Notes under the pieces: generated by a model | What the model saw: the letters and a program-made list of their open reading frames with translations, nothing else | Told to the model about the DNA's origin: nothing | Databases searched by the model: none | Program-made: the position numbers and the translations under genes | Shown: in pieces, positions 26,091-35,700 of the stretch | How the letters are laid out: every line of letters starts with the position of its first letter | How positions within the stretch are numbered: the first letter of the stretch is position 1 | Source of the DNA: Thermoguttaceae bacterium | GTDB lineage: Bacteria > Planctomycetota > Planctomycetia > Pirellulales > Thermoguttaceae | Direction of reading: 5' to 3' | Assembly: GCA_025060325.1 (NCBI GenBank) | Contig: JANXBW010000003.1 | Location: forward strand, 124,001 to 188,000 | Length of the DNA: 64,000 nucleotides

Positions 26091-26948
26091 TCAACCAGCA
26101 GTGCGGGCGAAAATGAGCAGGAGCAAAGCGGCGATTCCGATCCCACCAATCAGTGCGGCCACCACGATCGGGATCAGGTAACCCCGACCATTTTCCTCGC
26201 CGTAACCCTTTCTTTCCCAATGGGTTGGTACCTGCGTCGCGGGATACCCGGGGGTGGGGGTTACCTCCGAGGAGGTAAGCCTTTGCGCTAAGCCCTGTAA
26301 AAACTTTTCCAGATTCGGAAAGACCTCTTCAGCTTGCCGCCATTCCGGCCAACCTGACCGCCACACCAAAGTATCCAAGCCGATTCGGCCCTCCATGAGC
26401 CAAGTTCGCATAACTGCAGCAGAAGCCGGGCCGTACCTCCCACCTTGCGGTGGCATGACGTACCATACGGCAGCGGGATCCTGATCCAGCGGTTCGAAGA
26501 GGCTTTTCCCGGGCGAAGGGGGCGCAGGGGGCGAAGCTGGCCTGTCGACTACCGAACCTGCTGGCCGCGAGGAAACAGCCGGCCGTTGGATTTCCGGCTG
26601 GGGTTTGCCTCCCCCCAACAGGGTGGCGGGAGCCTTCGCCTCACCCAGACGGGAAATCCACGCGGGCTGGTCTGGCGACGGTGTCGACTCGGCAGTTGCG
26701 CTTTCTTCCGGTGTCGCCGGAATAGCGGGCATACGCTGCCGCTCCGGCGGGTGAGAAACCACTTCCGCCGGAAACTGTCCCTCCTTCGCCGCCCGACGCT
26801 GCCGACGAAGCTCTTTGGAACTGGGGCGGGTGCTCTCTAACGGAATCTGCACTACCACCCCGCAATAGGGACAAATTCCCCTCTTGCCAGCCAAAAAGCT
26901 TTTGACATGCAGCTTATGCCCATTTGGGCAGAAAAATCGGATGCCCAT
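26091..26948 (-). CDS. Zinc-ribbon and GYF_2 domain membrane protein
   Basis: 285 aa. Residues 1-36 form a zinc ribbon (FFCPNGHKLHV..GICPYCG). A Pro/Glu-rich linker (~40-155) leads to a GYF_2 (DUF4339-like) domain at ~162-215, with WYVMPPQGGRYGP, MRTWLMEGRIGLDTLVWRSG and WPEWRQAEEV. After a short spacer a single C-terminal transmembrane helix (~258-281, LIPIVVAALIGGIGIAALLLLI) anchors it with the domains in the cytoplasm. This architecture is common in planctomycetes. GYF domains bind proline-rich peptides, so an adaptor role is likely. The start lacks a strong Shine-Dalgarno site (only GGGGAAG). Confidence 0.8.
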   Translation of the reverse strand: MGIRFFCPNGHKLHVKSFLAGKRGICPYCGVVVQIPLESTRPSSKELRRQRRAAKEGQFPAEVVSHPPERQRMPAIPATPEESATAESTPSPDQPAWISRLGEAKAPATLLGGGKPQPEIQRPAVSSRPAGSVVDRPASPPAPPSPGKSLFEPLDQDPAAVWYVMPPQGGRYGPASAAVMRTWLMEGRIGLDTLVWRSGWPEWRQAEEVFPNLEKFLQGLAQRLTSSEVTPTPGYPATQVPTHWERKGYGEENGRGYLIPIVVAALIGGIGIAALLLLIFARTAG

Positions 26949-27468
26949 CGAGCTTCTTCCCCGCCGAGAATCGGGCAGCGTCTTGCCTTCGCTCGGGCCC
27001 GGCGCTGACTATCCGCGGAAGCAAGCGGTAAGTCGTTAAGTAAGCGCAGGCGCCTCCCCTCCCGTTTAGTGTATTCGCGATTCTCGGGACAGAAAATCAA
27101 TTCGCGCCGAAAACCGTGAGGCAGCGGCGAAAAAGCACTCAGGCCCAAGCGGTAAAGTCCGGTCGGTCAGTATCCGTTCTGGGGAACAATGGCATGAAGG
27201 AGGTCCGTGAACCGGAATCTTAAGCTCCGGTTATCCTTGGGCCCTAAAGCTACGACGGCATCAGCGTCCGCCCGGATTGGACGACAGCCAGCATCGGCCT
27301 CAGGCGGGCCCCAGCGGCGAAAAGCCCATCGTCAAAGCCGGTTTAGCGCATCCAATTTTCCGAATTACAGTGCCGAAATAGGCCCGCGCTGCTAGGCCCG
27401 ACGTGCACCTTCGCCAGGGGCAAAGCAAAGGGGAGAGAAAGAGAGCGCTTCCCTTCGGAGTATGAAAA
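26949..27468. other. Intergenic region
   Basis: 520 bp between two leftward genes, without a frame that has domain or start-site support. It should contain the promoter of the GYF-domain gene at its left end. No terminator with a T tract was seen. Confidence 0.35.
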
Positions 27469-29625
27469 TCATTCCGGCCTATCGAATGCCGGGGGGACTG
27501 GCGGTAAATCCCCGGTCAAAACCGGCGGATCCAATCGTCCCGCTTTCGAATAATCGAACGGTTCGAACCCCAGTTTTAAGGCCGGGGAGCCTTCCTTCAG
27601 TCGGAAGTCGCCCGACTTGGGGTCAACAAAGAGCGGGTCAGCAACCAGCGAGTGTTGATCCTGCCCGCGCTTTTCCTGCCACTGGGAAAGAGTGAGGTTT
27701 CCGGGGAAGAGCACTTCTTGGCCGCCCGCATGCCAATAGAGGTTGTAATCCGTGCGGAACTGACCGTCCTGCCAATTGCCGCCCAACAGAGGGCTGTTGT
27801 TGTCCCAGTAAACGATGTTTCGCTCAAAGAAGAACGAAATATGCGGCTCGGGACGGCTTCGCTGGACTTGATGTTGCTCGGCGAAAGCGAAAATATTGTT
27901 TTGAATTCGGTTTTCTCGCCCATAATGCTGGTGGAAGCCACCGGTGCGGGTACGGTAAACTAGGTTCTTTTCCATCACAATTTGGCTACTGCCCTCGTCC
28001 GTGTAAAGTCCCCAGCCGCCGTAGACATCGCACTCAATGTCGTGGAACACATTATGGTGAACGTATGTTCCTGGCTGGATCCCTAACGTGTAAATGCCAC
28101 CCATGTCGGAGAGGACCCGCTGGCCAATGGTGTGGACGTGGTTGAAGGCGATCTCGTTATGATGGGCTTCGGACCGACCGTAGCCCCACGTCCATCCCAC
28201 AGAAATACCCGTATAGTAAAAGTCCTGAATGGTGTTGTGTTCGATCCGGTTGTAGGGGGATTGGCCAATCCAAATGCCCACGGCAGGTGGATGGAGCCGA
28301 CCACCGTGAGCTATCAAGCAGTTGCGGACCGTGTGATGGGAGACTAGCTCTTCTTCGCCTTCCGGCATGGCGTGGACAGCCCCCCAGCTTGCTCGTCCGG
28401 CGTGTCCGATTTTGATCCCTCCGCCACCGAGATCGATGAGCTCACAACCGTCAACACGATTATGTTTACAGCCGGCGCCAAACGCCAGGGCATATTCGCC
28501 CACATGTCGAACCGCACACCGCTCAATCGCTATATGGCGGGCCCCCCAAGCCATGATGGCCGCTCCCAAACCCACTTCCGCTTGGGGGAAGAACTGACCT
28601 TCCGGCGGTAACACCCAATTGGTGTGGGCGAAGGTAAGTCCTCGCAGGTGGATGTGCTCCACCCATCGCCGGCCGGGTACATCGCCTTGGAAGAGGACAA
28701 GCTCAGGAAGCCGCGGGGCAATAACCTCGCATTTGTCGGGTGTCTCGCCCGAAAGCGGTACATATGTCAACTTGCCCTGAGGTCGGTCGAGATACCAACT
28801 TCCGGGCGACCCTAATGCCTCGGCCACATTAAACACAATGTATCGGTGGCCTGTGCGAAACGCGGCCCAATAGGCGGTGGTCCCTGTGTGACCTGTGAAA
28901 GTAACCAACCGTTCGGGCTCGTTGACCTCGGCAACCCGCATTTTGGCAACAGACCATTGTTGGAAGACCATGACCATCACGTCGCCGAGGTTCTTCCAGG
29001 TGGATTTGATGTCCTCACCAGCAAAACGGATTCGGTCAAAACCTTTGTCGCCTGTCCTAGGCGAGGAGGGGACTTGCTCGGCAATTCTGTAGTATCCCTT
29101 CACGGGAAGCCGAGCCACGTAGCGGCGCTGGTTGTTGACAAAAAGTTGCCAAAAGTCCCATTTGCCTTCCCGCACGTCAGGCAACTCCGCCACCCAAAAC
29201 CCCCGGGAGTCAACATGCCAGTCACTGATTGGTCGACCGCCGCTTAGGACCGGCTTTTCTCCTGGAAAAGCCTCGATGACGGTGGGTGCCTGCTCTGTAC
29301 CAGAATCTTCCGGGCGAAAGACAATGGGTGCTTCCAGGAAGTAGGTGCCCCCACGGACCTGGATCACAATCGGCCGACCGCGGCCGGGATCTTGGCGGCG
29401 AAGTTCGCGTGCTAGTTCCAAGGCTCGCGGGATCGTAGCAAGTGGGCCGTCCGTGCGAGAAGCATTTGGTTCAGGAAGTTTTCCTGACCAAACGTCCTTG
29501 CCTTCTAAGGCGACATAAAAATCAGCCGACGGCGAAGGGTTCTGGCTAAGCGCGCTGGAAAAACTGCCCAATGCCAAGGCAATTGCAAACAGATATGGAA
29601 GCAACCCGCTCCGAAGGTTGTTCAT
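27469..29625 (-). CDS. Secreted right-handed parallel beta-helix protein, GH141-like
   Basis: 718 aa from ATG 29625 with AAGGAG about 8 nt upstream; an upstream start at 29691 would bury the signal peptide. Signal peptide: MNNLRSGLLPYLFAIALAL to SSALSQ. After FYVALEGKDVWSGKLPEPN the protein shows DGPLATIPRALELAREL and IVIQVRGGTYFLEAPIVF, the usual opening of pectate-lyase-like beta-helices. An inserted beta domain follows (~150-310), then many helix rungs (HNEIAFNHVHTIG, YVHHNVFHDIECD, RIQNNIFAF). The arrangement resembles GH141-type proteins (fucosidase/xylanase family); the exact activity is not provable here. Probably degrades polysaccharide outside the cytoplasm, like the enzyme at 2102. 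Confidence 0.8.
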   Translation of the reverse strand: MNNLRSGLLPYLFAIALALGSFSSALSQNPSPSADFYVALEGKDVWSGKLPEPNASRTDGPLATIPRALELARELRRQDPGRGRPIVIQVRGGTYFLEAPIVFRPEDSGTEQAPTVIEAFPGEKPVLSGGRPISDWHVDSRGFWVAELPDVREGKWDFWQLFVNNQRRYVARLPVKGYYRIAEQVPSSPRTGDKGFDRIRFAGEDIKSTWKNLGDVMVMVFQQWSVAKMRVAEVNEPERLVTFTGHTGTTAYWAAFRTGHRYIVFNVAEALGSPGSWYLDRPQGKLTYVPLSGETPDKCEVIAPRLPELVLFQGDVPGRRWVEHIHLRGLTFAHTNWVLPPEGQFFPQAEVGLGAAIMAWGARHIAIERCAVRHVGEYALAFGAGCKHNRVDGCELIDLGGGGIKIGHAGRASWGAVHAMPEGEEELVSHHTVRNCLIAHGGRLHPPAVGIWIGQSPYNRIEHNTIQDFYYTGISVGWTWGYGRSEAHHNEIAFNHVHTIGQRVLSDMGGIYTLGIQPGTYVHHNVFHDIECDVYGGWGLYTDEGSSQIVMEKNLVYRTRTGGFHQHYGRENRIQNNIFAFAEQHQVQRSRPEPHISFFFERNIVYWDNNSPLLGGNWQDGQFRTDYNLYWHAGGQEVLFPGNLTLSQWQEKRGQDQHSLVADPLFVDPKSGDFRLKEGSPALKLGFEPFDYSKAGRLDPPVLTGDLPPVPPAFDRPE

Positions 29626-30650
29626 TTGTGTCTCCTTTAGCTGGCTAAAAGCGCAAGCTTGTTGCCAAAAGTTTCGGCAGTCATGGACCATTTGGCGGTG
29701 TGCAGCGGGATGAATCGCGGCGGGAAATCCAGGGCGGGCTAAACAGGGCCGGGTGACCCACTTTGATAAATAGGGCCGGCAGACCCACTTTGATACATTG
29801 GGCTACGCTTGCGGACTACCACCAGCCGCTCCCTCCTGCGGGGGAGTCATAGATCGCCCGATTGCGCACCAAGGTGGCCGCTGGGCCGCTCCATGCTATT
29901 GCCAAGTCATGTCTGAGTCAAATTAACCGATGGGCGATTCCTGCCGGTTCTCCCCCTTGGAGATGGGCTTAAAGCACGCTCCTTGCAAATTGGGGTAGGC
30001 AGGGGCGGAGGGGCTGGAACCGACATGCGGGGGTGATAATACCCTTTTGCGAGAAGTCACCTGGACCCCCAGGAGATGGGGGCAATGGTGCCTCTAGAGA
30101 ACCTGGGCAAGGTCCTGCTGGGGTCGGAGAGGCTAGCCAAGACCGCAGGCTGGCAAGCGCTCAGGCAGTTATAGTTTAGGCTCAACCTCCTTCGGTCTAC
30201 TTTCCTTGCCACATGAGGCCGTAGCTCTGGGGGAAAATCGGTCTTTTAAAGTGACAAAGCAAATCGTACGGTTTAACGTTTGATTGCTTCCGGTGCGATG
30301 AATCCGTTACCCCACCGCCAGTCTAGGGAATTCCGAAGACCTCGGAGCGGCGCCTTGCAACCTTATTGTCGATCTTAGTTGTAACTGTACTCTCTGTTAC
30401 TGAACCGGAAAAGTTACGTGCCTTTTTTGGGGGATCAACATCGCATTTAGAGGGGATGGTGCCGATTGAGTTCGTTGGGCCCATCGGTTTCAGTCTGAGC
30501 GTGTTATGCTTACGGTTTAAACTCGTGTGGTTGGGTGCCAATTTCGGAAGGTCGGGTAACTATTCCAATAGGCCGGGCTGGAGTCTGGATAGTGGGGTAG
30601 GAACTTAAACGGCCCGCGAATTAATGCTTCAGCCATGGAGGGTAAGCCAG
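29626..30650. other. Intergenic region with 27-bp repeats
   Basis: About 1 kb between divergent genes. It contains two 27-bp tandem repeats (29745-29798) and otherwise no supported gene. Rightward frames near 30366 have no domain or ribosome binding site. Confidence 0.4.
29745..29798. repeat. Two tandem 27-bp repeats
   Basis: Copies at 29745-29771 and 29772-29798 share AGGGCCGG, then two or three changed bases, then GACCCACTTTGATA and AT at the end. A shorter relative (AGGGCGGGCTAAAC) precedes them. Reiterated GACCCACTTTGATA-like units recall the multiple terminal repeats of some insertion sequences, so this may be a relic IS end. With two copies it is not a CRISPR. Confidence 0.6.
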
Positions 30651-31718
30651 GTGGGGGCACAGCCGGTTATCGCCGCTTCCCAATGGGGCAATGAGCTCCT
30701 GCGGTTGGCTCAGGAAGTGCTGGACCGCGAAGCCGCCGCGGTTGCTGCGGTGCGGGAACGCCTCGACCATAACTTCGTAGAGGTAGTGCAAACCCTCTAT
30801 CGCTGTCGCGGCAGCGTCCTAGTGGCGGGCATGGGTAAAGCGGGGTTGGTGGGCCAAAAGATCGCGGCGACCTTCGCTTCCTTAGGCACAAGGAGCTATT
30901 TCCTCCACCCTGCCGAAGCCCTTCATGGCGATCTGGGGCGGGTCCATTCGGACGACGTGCTTCTTGCCCTTTCTTACAGCGGGGAGACGGAAGAAGTTGT
31001 CACCTTGTGCCGACTTTTGCGAGCAGAGGGAATAACGGTCGTTGCGATAACCCGCCGGGCAACGAGCGCTCTTGGCCGGCTTGCCAATTGGACCATCGCC
31101 CTTGGGCGAATCGATGAGGCCTGTCCGTTTGGGCTGGCCCCCACAAGTAGCACCACCGCGATGTTGGCGGTCGGTGATGCCCTGGCTTTGGCCGTTGCGC
31201 GCTTGAGGGACTTTACCCCGCAGGATTTTGCCCGCTTCCATCCGGGGGGCAGCTTGGGACGAAAGCTAGCTTTAGTTGACGATTTAATGCGACCGCTTTC
31301 TCAGTGCCGGCTGGCCTACGAAGGGGACACCGTCCGAGAGGTTTTGGTCAAGACTGCCCGGCCGGGGCGACGAACCGGGGCGATTATGGTGCAGGACGGG
31401 TCGGGTCGGCTGACGGGGATTTTTACCGACAGCGATCTTGCCCGGCTCTTTGAGCGCCGCGCTGACGAAAAGCTGGATCGGCCAATTGCCGAGGTGATGA
31501 CCCGCCAGCCGATTACGATTGCTGCAGGCGCCCGGCTGGCAGACGCCGTGTGTGTCCTGGCTGAGAAGAAAATAAGCGAGCTTCCGGTGGTGGACCAGGA
31601 GGGCCGACCGGTGGGTCTTGTGGATGTGACCGACCTGGTAGCTCTCTGGCCGGAATATTTCGCCGACGATTGGGCCGGTCCTCTTGAGTGCGGCGAGCGT
31701 TCTTTCCGCCGCAAATAG
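30651..31718 (+). CDS. kdsD: Arabinose-5-phosphate isomerase (SIS plus two CBS domains)
   Basis: 355 aa from GTG 30651, which has GGAGGG 8-9 nt upstream; ATG 30624 in the same frame lacks a site. Converts ribulose-5-phosphate to arabinose-5-phosphate, the first step to KDO. The SIS domain (~35-170) shows VLVAGMGKAGLVGQKIAATF, SYFLHPAEALHGDLG, LALSYSGETEEV and APTSSTTAMLAVGDALA. The HPGGSLGRKL linker follows, then a CBS pair (~200-335) with MVQDGSGRLTGIFTDSDLAR and ELPVVDQEGRPVGLVDVTDL. The order is that of KdsD/GutQ. The next gene is kdsC, 180 bp on, and an Lpt-like gene follows, so this is a KDO/LPS block. Confidence 0.93.
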   Translation: MGAQPVIAASQWGNELLRLAQEVLDREAAAVAAVRERLDHNFVEVVQTLYRCRGSVLVAGMGKAGLVGQKIAATFASLGTRSYFLHPAEALHGDLGRVHSDDVLLALSYSGETEEVVTLCRLLRAEGITVVAITRRATSALGRLANWTIALGRIDEACPFGLAPTSSTTAMLAVGDALALAVARLRDFTPQDFARFHPGGSLGRKLALVDDLMRPLSQCRLAYEGDTVREVLVKTARPGRRTGAIMVQDGSGRLTGIFTDSDLARLFERRADEKLDRPIAEVMTRQPITIAAGARLADAVCVLAEKKISELPVVDQEGRPVGLVDVTDLVALWPEYFADDWAGPLECGERSFRRK

Positions 31719-31897
31719 CCGCTGTCCATCTGCGATTTTGTAAACGAAAGATAGACGTTCCAAGCTGGTTGGGTGCCCACTTGCAAGTGGAATAAGAGCA
31801 AGCAGAAAGCCCAGCGGGACTACGAATTTGCCGAATGATTCCGCTGCGGTTGTGACTCCCGACCTGCAGGGTAATCCCGGATCAAGGGGAGGTCTTT

Positions 31898-32443
31898 GTG
31901 GTGGAGGTTAGTCAACTTTCTGAGGAGATTCGTCGCCGGTGTGAGAAAGTAGCGATTATCCTCAGCGATGTCGACGGTGTCCTCACTGACGGTTACCTGA
32001 TCCTAGACAATCACGGACATGAGGCCCAGCGTTTTCATATTCGCGATGGTTTGGGAATTCGCTTGTGGCAACAGGCGGGTTTTCCCTTTGGTATCTTAAG
32101 CCATCGAAGTTCCCAAAGCTTACGAATTCGGGCAGCGGAACTGGGGATTCAGTTCATACGGCAGAGTGTGGAGAGCAAGCTTACCGCTGCCCGGGAAATC
32201 TTGGCTCAATGCCGGCTCGGATTGGACGAGCTTTGCTACATCGGGGACGACCTCCTTGATCTGCCGCTTTTGCGGCGGGTGGGCTTAGCGGTAGCGGTGG
32301 CCGATGCGGTGCCGGAGGTTCGAGCCGTCGCCCATATCGTCACGGAGGCTCCAGGCGGGGCTGGGGCCGTGCGAGAGATAATTGAAGTTATTTTGAAAAC
32401 AAAAGACCGCTGGGAACCACTTGTGGCTTCCCTTGACCGATAA
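31898..32443 (+). CDS. kdsC: 3-deoxy-D-manno-octulosonate-8-phosphate phosphatase
   Basis: 181 aa; start GTG 31898 with AAGGGGAGG about 6 nt upstream. HAD-family phosphatase without a cap domain: motif I LSDVDGVLTDG (~22-32), RFHIRDGLGIRLWQQAG, motif II region GILSHRSS, the conserved Lys in VESKLTAAREIL, and motif III YIGDDLLDLPLL with AVADAVPEV. These are the KdsC hallmarks. It removes phosphate from KDO-8-phosphate in the cytoplasm. Motif II is GILSHRSS where many homologues have ITGR(K)S. Same strand as kdsD and the following Lpt-like gene. Confidence 0.92.
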   Translation: MVEVSQLSEEIRRRCEKVAIILSDVDGVLTDGYLILDNHGHEAQRFHIRDGLGIRLWQQAGFPFGILSHRSSQSLRIRAAELGIQFIRQSVESKLTAAREILAQCRLGLDELCYIGDDLLDLPLLRRVGLAVAVADAVPEVRAVAHIVTEAPGGAGAVREIIEVILKTKDRWEPLVASLDR

Positions 32444-32764
32444 GGTAGCGCCTCAGGCTCACCTGCAAGAGACTAAGAACCACAACGACTTTTGGCGTTA
32501 CATCGGGCGCAATGGTCCTTTCCGCGGGAGTAGCCATTGCGGAAGGAGAGATTGGGGCATCGGATGAGTTGACTTCGATTGTGTGCAACGAGGCTTAGCC
32601 GAATGAAGCCGGCGCTTTATAAATCCGACCGCGGCCTTGCGGGAACACGTTCGAGTTATCACATTACGTCGAAGGGGCGTTTACAGAAGGGTGATCGCTT
32701 TTACTGGCGTACAAGCAACTGCGAACTCTGACAACCATTGCGGTAATATCTAGACAGTGGCTAC
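32444..32764. other. Gap between kdsC and Lpt-like gene
   Basis: 321 bp with no supported gene or terminator. It is long enough for an independent promoter for the large downstream gene; I cannot identify one convincingly. Confidence 0.3.
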
Positions 32765-35700
32765 ATGCCAAGACTCAGAAGCTTGCAGGATCCACGGCCT
32801 GAGGCTCCCTTCGAGGGAGGCCAAGGGACTTTGGGGGGCCTCCGGGCCGGCTGGATCATGCGGCTTTACCGCGCCCTTGTTGGCTTTTCCTTAGTTCTTG
32901 CTTGTTACTGGCTGTACACGCTCATTATCGTCCCCATCATTGAGCCTCCCGGTGTCCAGGTTCGCTCTCAGGGGCTTTCTCCCCAGGAAGTCGTCCAAGC
33001 TGAGGAACGCTTCCAGCGGTATCGGCGGCGGTTGTTGCCTTTGTTTCCAGAGGGAACTTGGCATCTTGGTAAGACGAAGATCATTGAGACCGAAGATGTC
33101 ATTGTGCTTCTGGAAGAGCATGCTCGGATTGACGACTTTCATCTTCGGGTCTGGCCGTGTGCGGGGATCTTGGCAGCTACTGTAGACGAAGAGACGCAGG
33201 CGATTCGCTCGGCGCTTGTGATCGAGGCCCCCCAGGGGGCCCTTCTTGAGTTTGACGCTCCTGTCGACCTGCGGCTGGGTCAGATTCGTCAACCCCGGCG
33301 AGTGGTAGTGCATGGTCCCGTTCGGTTGCGGCAATACAATCGCGACTTGCCAACCGAGCAACTTCTTACGGTCGAAACTGAGGATGTGGAAGTCAACGCC
33401 GAGCGCATTGCGACCGATGGTGAGGTTCGCTTTCGCCTCGGGCCTCACTTTGGGAAAGGGCGAGGCCTCACCGTGCGGTTTGGCTCGGGGACTCCGGGGG
33501 GAAAGGAACATCCGGGCGATCGTGCTCCGCGCACTGTTGACGAAATTAGCGTCGCCTCCGTGGAGCGGTTGCATTTGGCTTTCCCGCCGGGGAAGCGAGG
33601 GGGCAAAGATTCCGGCGGCAGGCTGCCCGAGACAATTGCTTTTGAGCTTGCGTGCGATGGGCCATTTCGATTCGACCCGGCCAGTTGTCGGGCGACTTTT
33701 GAAGGAAACGTGCGAGGGTGGCGATCGGGGCCGGGTGCCCAGGATGAGTTGAGGTGCCAGGAACTTATCCTGTGGCTTGCGGGAGACACCTCGTTTTTAA
33801 AACAAAATGGCTTGTTGCGGGGGGAGAAGGGGGATGAAGCGGCGCAACCGGGATCCCCCCTTTCGCTGCCGGCTGAAAGAGCCAATGCCGGCGTGATAGG
33901 TGCTAGCGCGGGCGAGCGACCAGCCAGTGCAGGTTTTGCCTCAAAAGATGGTGAGCAGTTAGTTGGGCAGTTGGGGAGCTGGGAGGTAAGACGTGTGCAG
34001 ATCCGGGGCGGGCCGGCGGTGGTCCGCGCTCCTTCCTGGCAGTTTTCGTTTGAGGGCAACTTCTTGGATTATGAGCTCGCTACCGGTCAGTATTTTCTGG
34101 GGGCGGAGGAAAGAACGACAGTTCGCTACGGGGGTGTGCGGATTGTTGCCACCAAGCTCCGCGGTAAGTTGCCTTTTGAGGCCCTCGGTACAGGTTGGAA
34201 CGAGGTAGAGGCGGAGCTAACCGGCCCTGGCAGTCTTAGTCATACCTTTGCCGATCGCTCAGACCCTCAGATTCTGGCGGAGTGGCAGGGGCAACTATTC
34301 ATTCGTCCACACGAGGGGTACCAAGTCGTTAGTCTTATTGGTGGGGCGGAGATAAACGCTTCGGCCTTAGGGTCGCTCCGGGCGGAGGAGGTGCACATTT
34401 GGCTTTTGCCGCCGGGGCGCGAGGAAGACTCACCGCGATCGGCCCCTGCTGCCGACCCGCTCCAAAGTTTGCCGGTCCCGGAACCAGCCCGCAGAAACGA
34501 GAGTACCCCGCCGGAAACTGTCGTTCAAATCGGCGGTCTTCGCCCAGACAGGCTCCTTGCGCAGAAAAACGTGGTCCTTCTCTCACCGCAGGCCCACGCC
34601 ACGACGCAAGAACTCCGGGTACTTTTCGAGCAGGAGAGTGACCCGCGGCGAGTTTCTGGTGGGATGCCGGCACGTTCGGGGTTCGCCCAGCCATTCGAGG
34701 GTTGGCGTGGGGCGGGACAGGGATTGACCCAAACGGAAATCGGCCGGAAGGGCTTCTCAGGGATCTGCCCACCTATGCCCACCGGGTATCTGACAGGCGA
34801 TTTTGTCCACAGAAAAGCGGCGGGATGGACGGGGATGCTACCGCTGGTCAATGCGTGGGGGGACAAGGCTCCGCTTGGCAAGGTGGTCGTTTTAACCTCG
34901 GCCGATGGTTTAAGCTTCGCTAACGGTGCGATTCGGCCGGCTTCCCCGGGAAGCGTAGACAAACTTGGTTGGCCCGGCGGGGCAATGGTTTCCGGCGGCG
35001 CGGAAAGGGAGGGACTCTCAGGATCATCCGTCGGTCCAACGTCCGGGGTGGTGCCTGTGGAGATCTCGGCTGGGGCTATTCATCTTCGCGTCCGGGTTGG
35101 GCCGAAGGGGCTTGAGTGTGCCGAGGCTTTTTTAGACCAGTCCGTCCAACTGGTGGAGAAGCGGGGGCCGCCCACTGGCGATCCGCGGGATAAGCCGGCA
35201 CTCCTGACGGGGCAACGGGTGTATGTGGCCGACCCAGCTACGCCTTATTGGTCGGTGCTTGTGGAAGGACAGCCCGGCCACGTTGAAGCCCGCGGTCTTG
35301 GGCTGACCGCTCCGCGGATCGCTGTCAACGCGGCAAGCAATCGGGTTTGGGTCGACCAGCCGGGCCGGCTTGAGCTTTGGTTGACGCCGAAAGAAGCGGG
35401 TTGGAATTCGCCCTCCGAGTCGTTGCCACTAGTCGTCCAGTGGGGGGGATCATTTGTCTTTGACGGACAGGTAGCCCGGTTTGATGGTTCGGTTCAAGCC
35501 CGAGCGCACGAGGCTGATTTGGTGACCGGGGAACTTGAGGTCTGCCTACGTGAACCCGTCGTGTTCGGTAACTTCAGCAGCTCAGTCCGTCCCCAACCTG
35601 AGCGTCTGATCTGTGGGGGAGGCACCGTCCTAAGTCGGCGCCGACCGGAGGGCCCTCAGGAAGGCGGCTCCGGTCCCCCGCCCCGCGATTTCCTCGAGGT

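Noticed and set aside
27555-27575. GGTTCGAACCCC, like a tRNA T-arm
   Set aside because: Lies inside the beta-helix coding sequence and has no acceptor or anticodon stems around it.
29745-29798. CRISPR-like short repeats
   Set aside because: Only two contiguous copies without spacers and no cas genes in the window.
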